Shown: piece by piece, positions 52,169-58,599 of the stretch
How the letters are laid out: each line of letters opens with the position of its first letter
Position numbering within the stretch: the first letter of the stretch is position 1
NCBI GenBank assembly: GCA_051650265.1
Contig: JBOFIR010000103.1
Span: forward strand, 1 to 58,599
Reading direction: 5' to 3'
DNA: 58,599 bases
Source of the DNA: JBOFEH01 sp051650265
GTDB lineage: Bacteria > Bacillota > Clostridia > Lachnospirales > Cellulosilyticaceae
Made by a program: the position numbers and the translations under genes
Notes under the pieces: generated by a model
What the model was told of the DNA's origin: nothing
Databases searched by the model: none
Seen by the model: only the letters and a program-made list of their open reading frames with translations

Positions 52169-55144
52169 TTAACAGCATTGTAGTTTAACTAATTTCAACT
52201 CACCACTAAAATAACGTATCTGACTACCACCTGCGTGATTTTTAATTGCGCCAAGCAACAAATTATTTCTCGTATTAATTACCATTCCATCTACACGCTG
52301 TGCGTCTACCTGCTCACCATTGATTATGAGACGATAGTATCCTTTTTCATTTACAATGCACACACTAACCCATTGATCACGCAGCAAGGTATTACTAGAT
52401 CTGAGGTATACTTCTTTTTGTGAGGAAATATCACTGCAAACAAACTGCAGATAGCCCTCCGTGATACTTAATGTCAAATCATCTACTTCATAGTTCCCTG
52501 TAATCCCACCACTTGTTCCAAGTCCTCGCCTATCTTGTCCCTGACTAAACAATACTTGGTCTGCATCTGAAGAAGTTTTATAGGCAACCTCAACTACATA
52601 CGAATCACACCCATTTAACTGACCATAGCCCAAATCTACATAATCTGATATGCCATTAAATGAGAAACACTGATTAAGAAGAATGCCTTCATGCATATGT
52701 TGATCTTCCACTACTGTATTAGCATCGTCTACATCTACATTGCATAAGATAGGGTGTTCTTCTAAAGGTGGATAATTTTCACATCCATAAATCATATAAT
52801 ACACAAAACTCATCGGCGGTAATGTTACTTGTAGTTTGACATGGCCATTGCTATCAATCTCTAATCGTTCATCACATTGCTCTTCTCTTCTAAACACAGC
52901 TTTTCCGACATCTTCGCCGTTGGGTTGTGGTAACACATAATTTGCCTCCTCGCTTGGAATCCAATCATAGTTTGGGGGCCAAGTGCCATAATTCTTTACA
53001 TTTTTCCCCAATGATCCTCTGATAGGGACGCTTGGATACGTCATATGTGTTAAGCCCGTATAATACATCGGGACTGTAATCACCTCAGTTTGCTCTTCAT
53101 TTGTTTGATTGTAGACCCACAGTAGCCCCTTTTCGTTGGGATTTTTAGCATTTGCATGATAGAGTACATCAAGCCCACCTGCTACATTCGCCTGCTTGAT
53201 TGCTACAAGATCTGCATCTGCAATTGCTCGATACTTCTTATAAAACTTTACCCACTTACTGATGACATCCTTAGAGCGCCCACCATCCTCTTCGTACAAA
53301 TAAGCCCCACGATAATCTGATGTGACACCATTTCCAATATTTTGTGCTAGCACCCAATTATAGTCCTTAATTTTCTGTACAAAAGGTGAATACGTCGCTT
53401 CATCCCCCCCTCCATGGTACACTGCAAAGGGAATATGTGACCAACTTTGTGAGCTTTTCTTTCCATAGCTTGCATTATGAATAATCTGCCTGCCATAAAT
53501 AAGCTGTTCATGTCTAGGCTGGCTCCAGGCAACTTCTTCATAACCTATAGCACTCTTATTCCCCCCACTGAGATAATACCATGCTGGTACTTTCACATAA
53601 ATTTGACGCCTCCTTAATTCAGATATCAAATCTCTTACTGCATTTTCCCACTGCCTCACGATGCTATCAAAATACCCATGATGTACTTTTACACCTGTAT
53701 TTGTAACACGATGCTTTTCACCATTACCACAAGCACATCCGGGATAAGGTCCATCTATTTCAACACAATCTATTCCTGTCAGATCTAAGAAGTTCAAAAA
53801 CTTCTTTACATAATCTGCATACGCCTCTGATGCCATACACCACGTTCCCCAAGTTCCTTGATCATTCGAACCATATTCGGCACCTTGATCTCTATATTGA
53901 CTAAGTGTATACTGCGCCTGATACATGCCAATAGCAACACCTTTACTATGGGCATAATCGATTAAATCTTTATAGTATAAAAGAATATCTTCCTCTGTAC
54001 TTAACATTTCCTTACTATAACTTACATCCCATGAACCAAAAGATTGAATAATCATTTCGAATCCAATTTCTGCGGTATGATCAATCACCTCTCGTGTGAG
54101 TTTACCTGTATGATGAAATGTAAGTGGATTATCCGTTGTCCAAGGAAAGAGCCTCTCATACATTCCTTTAATTTCTTTGCCTCTTAGCTCAAACCAATAA
54201 GTACTGAAAAGTAATGTATATGTATCAAAAGATATAAACTTTTCTCCCGCTGTCAGTTCATATGCTGGCCCCAATGGATAACAGCTATGTTTACAACCTA
54301 CTAATCTTGCAAACGGGCTTCCCTCAGGCTCATTGTGATCTCCACAAGGAAGCTCTGTATTAATTGGAATGGTGGATTCTGTTCCGCAGGTATAGCTTGT
54401 CTCCATATGAAGCTGTTTCTTCATCTCTTCTTTGGTATCAAACGCTTCCACAGAGAGTTTAGCAACAGTGAAGGTTTGTCCCCCTGCATTGATGACTTGA
54501 ACGCATTTTTTCATAGCTGGAATCCCATCATACATTTCATAAATCACTTCTACTCTTATATTTTGGTAAGCTTCTTTTACACCTACTGGTGCACTGAAAT
54601 AACACGTAAGTCTTTGCCCCTTTGGTGGCCATGAAAATGCACTTGGATTGCCGTAAACTTTATGGGATTGCCATTCAAATTGAGCTGTGCACTCAGACTC
54701 CACCTTGTATCCTACATACCGAAAAGTATTCTTCTCATTTTGTAGCGAAGTAGCACCACCTACATAAAAATACTCAGGCTCCCTTAAGATCCTTGCCTCC
54801 TCGTACGCGCTGCAATACCCGTCATCATAGAGACCTAGACAAACTTCTGGCATACAATGATCTTCTATTAATAGTTCCTGCTCCGTATATTCATTACTGT
54901 AACTCTTTGTATAAAATGCATAGTCTCCTACCTGTGGAACTTTAAATAGGCGCTTTACGAATTCATTCTTCATGAACAAGCAACTTTGCTGCTCATCCAT
55001 AGTAACCTGGGTACGCATCACTTGATTCGTTTCAAGCCAATGTTTCTTTCCTTCTTGTGTGACTACATCCTCCAAATGTGCGATAATTTCTCCTTCTTCA
55101 TCAATATAAGGCGTTGCAACAAATGGTTTATCTCTCTCTTTCAT
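52169..55144 (-). CDS. Putative glycosidase with C-terminal LamG domain, possibly new family
   Basis: A 991-aa protein without signal peptide. The N-terminal 320 residues are beta-rich. A TIM-barrel-like region follows (about 340-640): FEMIIQSFGSWDVSYSKEML, IDYAHSKGVAIGMYQAQYT, and GIDCVEIDGPYPGCACGNGE near residue 460, whose Asp resembles the nucleophile strand of clan GH-D (GH27/GH36). RQIYVKVPAWYYLSGG and YNWVLAQNIGNGVTSDYRGAYL look like later barrel strands. A beta domain and then a LamG/concanavalin-like domain (about 828-990, NGISDYVDLGYGQLNG through GEQVDAQRVDGMVI) close it. I cannot match it to a named GH family. It lies 18 bp after the DUF4838 gene. Confidence 0.75.
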   Translation of the reverse strand: MKERDKPFVATPYIDEEGEIIAHLEDVVTQEGKKHWLETNQVMRTQVTMDEQQSCLFMKNEFVKRLFKVPQVGDYAFYTKSYSNEYTEQELLIEDHCMPEVCLGLYDDGYCSAYEEARILREPEYFYVGGATSLQNEKNTFRYVGYKVESECTAQFEWQSHKVYGNPSAFSWPPKGQRLTCYFSAPVGVKEAYQNIRVEVIYEMYDGIPAMKKCVQVINAGGQTFTVAKLSVEAFDTKEEMKKQLHMETSYTCGTESTIPINTELPCGDHNEPEGSPFARLVGCKHSCYPLGPAYELTAGEKFISFDTYTLLFSTYWFELRGKEIKGMYERLFPWTTDNPLTFHHTGKLTREVIDHTAEIGFEMIIQSFGSWDVSYSKEMLSTEEDILLYYKDLIDYAHSKGVAIGMYQAQYTLSQYRDQGAEYGSNDQGTWGTWCMASEAYADYVKKFLNFLDLTGIDCVEIDGPYPGCACGNGEKHRVTNTGVKVHHGYFDSIVRQWENAVRDLISELRRRQIYVKVPAWYYLSGGNKSAIGYEEVAWSQPRHEQLIYGRQIIHNASYGKKSSQSWSHIPFAVYHGGGDEATYSPFVQKIKDYNWVLAQNIGNGVTSDYRGAYLYEEDGGRSKDVISKWVKFYKKYRAIADADLVAIKQANVAGGLDVLYHANAKNPNEKGLLWVYNQTNEEQTEVITVPMYYTGLTHMTYPSVPIRGSLGKNVKNYGTWPPNYDWIPSEEANYVLPQPNGEDVGKAVFRREEQCDERLEIDSNGHVKLQVTLPPMSFVYYMIYGCENYPPLEEHPILCNVDVDDANTVVEDQHMHEGILLNQCFSFNGISDYVDLGYGQLNGCDSYVVEVAYKTSSDADQVLFSQGQDRRGLGTSGGITGNYEVDDLTLSITEGYLQFVCSDISSQKEVYLRSSNTLLRDQWVSVCIVNEKGYYRLIINGEQVDAQRVDGMVINTRNNLLLGAIKNHAGGSQIRYFSGELKLVKLQCC

Positions 55145-55162
55145 GCTGATCCCCCTAGCATT

Positions 55163-57091
55163 TTATTTCATTACTTCTACTCTAACTAACCCATTAAATA
55201 TGCGTCCAATCATCTGTACACGGAAAATATCCAGTGCACGCTGCAATTCATCTTCATTCTTGCAGATATAATCAGAGAATAGTGTCCATTTTTTGTTAGC
55301 ATTTTCTCCTTCCCCCCTTGCCTTAGCCCCCAATGCCTCTGCAAAAAGTCGTGTATACTCTAGATGATAACGTAGATATTTCCATGATAGCTCTTCTGCC
55401 TCCTGTACATGGGGTCCCTCACTGATAATCTGAGGCCTATAATCGTCAATGATTGTATTGACTCGACTCATACGCTCTGCAAATTCCGTATCTTCTTTGC
55501 CATGACCTAGATGCCAATAATCCATATCAAACACATCCGAAACTGCCTTCAAATAGCTTTGACATACTTTCCAGTGGACTCCAAACGCATGGCTGAAATA
55601 ATCGTTAGCAATTTCTTCAAACTCCAGTGTTGTATCCCACAGTGTCCGTCCCATCACATAGCTTGGTAATGCCGTAGGAAAGAAGGTTCGCTGCTGCTGG
55701 CAACTCAACAAACCATTAAGTCCCAAATCTTTTAAAGCTTTGATATCCTTACTAATCGTACGAGCAATTTCATAATACCCTGGGTCCCCATAGTGACTAC
55801 GACCTAGGTGATAGTCAAAGTCAAAGCTATCGCCCTCAAAAATCTCCTGCCAACCTTTTAAAAATCTCATATATTCTGTCACATCTGATGGCAACTTAAT
55901 TTGATTGAGTGGATAACGGATAATAGGGCTTTCATCACATACGCAATCTTGATAAGATCTCGTAAATGTTCGTGAAATCGGTGCAAACATCATAATGAAG
56001 CGATCAGGATGATGTAACCTTTCTTGAATAGGTGTCCATAAGAGTTCAAAATAAAGTAAAAATACAATCTTGCTTTCAATACCCTCTTCAGTAAGCCTTT
56101 CATCAATACGGTTTAAAATCTGCACATACCAGTCTGTAGGCGTTAATTCTCTACATTTTTCGCATTCACAGTGGTTATTGAACGCATCCGCAACCCATAC
56201 ATGAATCATATCTGCATTTTTATGTATTCTTGCATAATCGACTACAGATTCTGTAAAAAGTATTTGTACCCTTGGCGATGCATTACATAAATTGGTATTA
56301 AGTGGCACATTTCCCCAGAACCCTCTTTCACCATTGACTAGGGCAAGACAAGATCGCTGGTCCTCTGTTAATGGATGTATTTCTGCATCCCACCCTCTAC
56401 CTGGTATCCCAAGACTTTCACATGTCCATCCATGCCCCACTACGTGATAGATTAAACCTCTTTTTTTGATTTCTCGCCCTAGTTGCTCAGTAAAGAGTTC
56501 AGCCATTTCATCATCAAAAAACTCCTGTTGTTTATATGGGTTCTCTCTATGTGCATACCACTGTTTGAAGAATGAATAAGCATGCATAAACTGAATGAAA
56601 TAACTATTATAGCCTAATTTAGGAAGCCATTCTATCATATCTAAGACATTCTCATAGCTGTTGGCACCCTCAATCACTACCCCCCTGTGTCTTAAAGACG
56701 CTAGTTCTTCAATCCTAACATTCATTTCATTTTGTGTACATTTGACTAGTATTTCTCCGTCTTTACAAGGCCTGATCCAACAGCATCCTAATTCAGTCAG
56801 AAAACGATAAACGCCAATTAAAATACTCCTCTCATTACTACCTGCAATATAACCTGACCCGGAATTGATTGCTATGGCTACAGCATCATCTAAATGTGGA
56901 TCTTCCACATCAAAACTTACCTCAAAATCTTTATCATACCCCAGCCAGATACCTACTTGCCCCTCCTTGTAAGGAACATACTCCTTGATTTCAAAGTAGT
57001 CTTCTCCTGTTATAAGTGTTAAATATTTAGCTAGTTCTCTTGCCGCGTACTTCATTGTTTCACTATCACTGCTGCGATAAATTGTATACAT
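55163..57091 (-). CDS. DUF4838 protein, alpha-glucuronidase-like architecture
   Basis: A 642-aa cytoplasmic protein. The N-terminal 120 residues look like the GH67/GH20-type cap (MKYAARELAKYLTLITGEDYFEI, SERSILIGVYRFLTELGCCWIRP). The body matches DUF4838, with DMIHVWVADAFNNHCECEKCRELTPTDWYVQILNRI and its C-x-C-x-x-C group. Helices complete the C terminus. DUF4838 proteins occur in glycan loci and are suspected glycosidases; no activity is established that I know of. It is the second gene of the operon, 49 bp after araC-type regulator, and precedes the LamG glycosidase by 18 bp. Confidence 0.83.
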   Translation of the reverse strand: MYTIYRSSDSETMKYAARELAKYLTLITGEDYFEIKEYVPYKEGQVGIWLGYDKDFEVSFDVEDPHLDDAVAIAINSGSGYIAGSNERSILIGVYRFLTELGCCWIRPCKDGEILVKCTQNEMNVRIEELASLRHRGVVIEGANSYENVLDMIEWLPKLGYNSYFIQFMHAYSFFKQWYAHRENPYKQQEFFDDEMAELFTEQLGREIKKRGLIYHVVGHGWTCESLGIPGRGWDAEIHPLTEDQRSCLALVNGERGFWGNVPLNTNLCNASPRVQILFTESVVDYARIHKNADMIHVWVADAFNNHCECEKCRELTPTDWYVQILNRIDERLTEEGIESKIVFLLYFELLWTPIQERLHHPDRFIMMFAPISRTFTRSYQDCVCDESPIIRYPLNQIKLPSDVTEYMRFLKGWQEIFEGDSFDFDYHLGRSHYGDPGYYEIARTISKDIKALKDLGLNGLLSCQQQRTFFPTALPSYVMGRTLWDTTLEFEEIANDYFSHAFGVHWKVCQSYLKAVSDVFDMDYWHLGHGKEDTEFAERMSRVNTIIDDYRPQIISEGPHVQEAEELSWKYLRYHLEYTRLFAEALGAKARGEGENANKKWTLFSDYICKNEDELQRALDIFRVQMIGRIFNGLVRVEVMK

Positions 57092-57140
57092 TAATTTTCC
57101 CCCTTTAATGGATCTTGCCTATTAAACAACCTACCCTCTT

Positions 57141-58160
57141 CTAGAAGATTTCATCATCATTCTGTTTATTATACTGTCCCGGACTCATGTTATAAACTTT
57201 TTTAAAAACACGATAAAAATTAGAGACAGATGAAAATCCACTTTGCCGTGCTATTTCTTCCAAATCAAGATCTGTTGTCTGCATTAATTCTGTAGCCATT
57301 GAAACCTTAAGCATATTCATATACTCAGCAAAAGGAATGCCATACGTTTTCTTAAATAATGATGAGAGATAATTGGGATGCATATAAATTGCCTTTGCAA
57401 CCTCCTCAAGTGTGATGTTACGTTGGAAATTCTGCCTCATGTAACGTACGGCATGATCTACTTCAACATGAACAACTTTCTTTTTTTTAGCATTTTGACA
57501 AGTTCTATGCCGTCTTACTTCATAAAGTAAAAATATTGCAATGAGTTGTTTAATGATCTGTTGGTACCCTTCACCCTTTTCCTCATACTCTTTGTATATT
57601 TGCTGCCATAAGTAAAAAAAATCTGCAGCATCCTCCTGGGTATAGCTCACACGATGAACCTCCCAAAATTCTTTGAACAGCTCATTGCCACTCTGCTTTA
57701 TTTCTTGGTCAAATAATAGTGTTGGAAAGAATGTAAAGGTTCTCTGAATTGCTGGATGCTCCTCAGATGCAATCCATGCATGTGGTACTAGACTATTAAA
57801 AAGTATAATTGACCCTTTTTGCACCTTAATCGCAGTCCCTTCCACAAAATAATAGCCTTCCCCTTCCACTACAATCGAAACTTCTACTGCATTGTGATAA
57901 TGGTAGAACAATCGCTCTTCCATACCGTCATAACCATCATAGTCTTCATAGTCTCTTAGCGCTTCTATCATAATGTGTGCCGAAGCATTAGCATACGGCA
58001 GTACAATTGCACCATCTGGGCCTGCTTTTACTTTAAATACTTCACCTTCCCCTAGTTCATGATAAGCAATCTCTGGTTTCTTCATCACAGCTTCTTCAGC
58101 AAAAAAGTAGAAACGATCTTTCATCATTTGAAGCTCTTCAAAATAAATGTAATTCCTCAT
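57141..58160 (-). CDS. AraC-family regulator with cupin sensor domain
   Basis: The start ATG 58160 follows GGGGGAG; an in-frame GTG at 58172 overlaps that site. An N-terminal cupin (about residues 50-150, FYHYHNAVEVSIVVEGEGYYFVEGTAIKVQKGSIILFNSLVPHAW) senses a ligand. Two C-terminal HTH motifs (NITLEEVAKAIYMHPNYLSSLFKKTYGIPFAEYM and LDLEEIARQSGFSSVSNFYRVFKKVYNMSPGQY) bind DNA. It probably activates the operon it leads and perhaps the divergent GH30-like gene 270 bp away. The inducer is likely the glycan breakdown product of this locus. Confidence 0.93.
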   Translation of the reverse strand: MRNYIYFEELQMMKDRFYFFAEEAVMKKPEIAYHELGEGEVFKVKAGPDGAIVLPYANASAHIMIEALRDYEDYDGYDGMEERLFYHYHNAVEVSIVVEGEGYYFVEGTAIKVQKGSIILFNSLVPHAWIASEEHPAIQRTFTFFPTLLFDQEIKQSGNELFKEFWEVHRVSYTQEDAADFFYLWQQIYKEYEEKGEGYQQIIKQLIAIFLLYEVRRHRTCQNAKKKKVVHVEVDHAVRYMRQNFQRNITLEEVAKAIYMHPNYLSSLFKKTYGIPFAEYMNMLKVSMATELMQTTDLDLEEIARQSGFSSVSNFYRVFKKVYNMSPGQYNKQNDDEIF

Positions 58161-58431
58161 GTACTCCCCCACTTTTTATCTCATGCATCATGTTATTCGC
58201 TCAATTGTCTTATTCATTTTAACATATTTTTATAATTTTAGTAGTTTTAATAATGTTTTCTATATAATTTTACTTAAATCAGCGTTAATATCACCTAAAA
58301 AATAGGTCTATCGCTTTAAGTTACACTCATATATAATATATTTTCCTTAAAAGAAATCTCTCACTAGTCTTTCAGTAAAGTAAAAAGCATATATATATAT
58401 TACATCAATCTTACTTAAGGGAGGTTATCAA
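58161..58431. promoter_or_regulatory. Divergent spacer between the AraC-type gene and GH30-like gene
   Basis: This A/T-rich 271-bp gap must hold both promoters. An (AT)6 run lies at 58389-58400, about 32 bp ahead of the GH30-like start. No -35/-10 pair is clear enough to call. GGGAGG lies 7 bases before the right-hand start. Confidence 0.4.
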
Positions 58432-58599
58432 ATGATTAATAAGAAAATGCTGTCACACTTACTCTGTTTAAGTGTATTAGGAAGTACTATGGGGTTATCG
58501 CTCCCTACATACGCAAGCACCGGGGTTCCAATCAACTGGAGTCAAACGTACCAGAGTATTGATGGTTTTGGTGTCTCACAAGCAGAATGGTCTGATGCC
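58432..58599 (+). CDS. Secreted GH30-like glycosidase, N-terminal fragment (continues beyond window)
   Basis: Only the first 56 codons are in view. ATG 58432 follows GGGAGG. A signal peptide (HLLCLSVLGSTMGLSLPTYA) is cleaved before STGVPINW. The mature part begins INWSQTYQSIDGFGVSQAEWSD, where IDGFG with a following S-x-A is the opening strand of GH30-type O-glycosyl hydrolases. It is the only clearly secreted hydrolase in the window and could make the oligosaccharides used by the cytoplasmic operon opposite. The family call rests on this short stretch. Confidence 0.75.
   Translation, partial: MINKKMLSHLLCLSVLGSTMGLSLPTYASTGVPINWSQTYQSIDGFGVSQAEWSDA

Noticed and set aside
58389..58400. (AT)6 run as a -10 box
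   Set aside because: It is consistent with several registers and has no matching -35; too ambiguous to call.
1..58599. tRNA, rRNA, CRISPR array, riboswitch, transposase or phage genes
   Set aside because: None was recognised on either strand, though small structured RNAs in the A/T-rich spacers cannot be excluded by eye.

Overview
The window reads as chromosome from a low-GC Gram-positive anaerobe in the class Clostridia. It carries a PolC-type replicative polymerase, strong GGAGG-like ribosome binding sites, lipoprotein signal sequences, classic Firmicute intrinsic terminators and a TTG start. The density of glycan genes suggests a gut or rumen Lachnospirales-like organism, possibly near Cellulosilyticum; that placement is inference from gene content, not from a marker phylogeny. 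No tRNA, rRNA, CRISPR array or insertion sequence was recognised.

Region 1 (1-8750), amino-sugar metabolism. A nucleotidyltransferase/N-acetylhexosamine-kinase fusion, cut by the left edge, is followed by galE. Together they could turn GlcNAc or GalNAc into interconvertible UDP-sugars. After a HEAT-repeat methyltransferase comes a sialic acid divergon: nanE, yhcH, a ROK kinase and rpiR on the minus strand, and nanA on the plus strand. Matching A/T-rich palindromes lie just upstream of the two opposing promoters.

Region 2 (8750-18450), mostly household genes: a DUF2225 protein, polC, a MATE pump, an acidic amino acid symporter and carbonic anhydrase. The surprise is a 112-aa DUF1874 protein (14085-14423) with the His and Glu of the AcrIII-1 ring nucleases, with no CRISPR locus in view. 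A decayed ABC permease remnant closes the region.

Region 3 (18449-28340), glycan utilisation mixed with small genes: a cytoplasmic GH89 alpha-N-acetylglucosaminidase, an orphan CheY-like receiver, a DUF5107-TPR protein, a second MATE pump, a Gfo/Idh/MocA oxidoreductase and two small unknowns. It ends with the scar of a lost operon: a GH5 gene reduced to its two ends and a truncated GPH-type transporter.

Region 4 (28579-41337), a nine-gene minus-strand operon of about 12.8 kb with almost no intergenic space. It holds two complete sets of carbohydrate ABC permeases and binding proteins on either side of three poorly characterised surface proteins: an NHL-repeat/TPR membrane protein, a YIP1-family protein and a DUF5696 lipoprotein. 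There is no ATPase gene. The upstream binding protein is a 970-aa chimera with two beta-sandwich domains. A divergent LacI-family gene (41889-42902) is the likely regulator.

Region 5 (42986-48360), a GH130 phosphorylase, a DUF421 membrane protein, a GltS-type symporter, a second Gfo/Idh/MocA oxidoreductase and a FliB-like lysine methylase.

Region 6 (48579-58599), a minus-strand operon of five genes, none with a signal peptide: AraC regulator, DUF4838 protein, a 991-aa glycosidase-like protein with a C-terminal LamG domain, a parallel beta-helix protein and a sulfatase. It looks like a cytoplasmic route for dismantling an imported sulfated glycan. Divergent from it begins a secreted GH30-like enzyme, cut by the right edge.

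The overall logic is import of intact oligosaccharides by ABC systems that borrow an ATPase from elsewhere, then intracellular desulfation, hydrolysis and phosphorolysis, with amino sugars channelled to GlcNAc-6-P or UDP-sugars. Regions 4 and 6 are the best candidates for undescribed systems.
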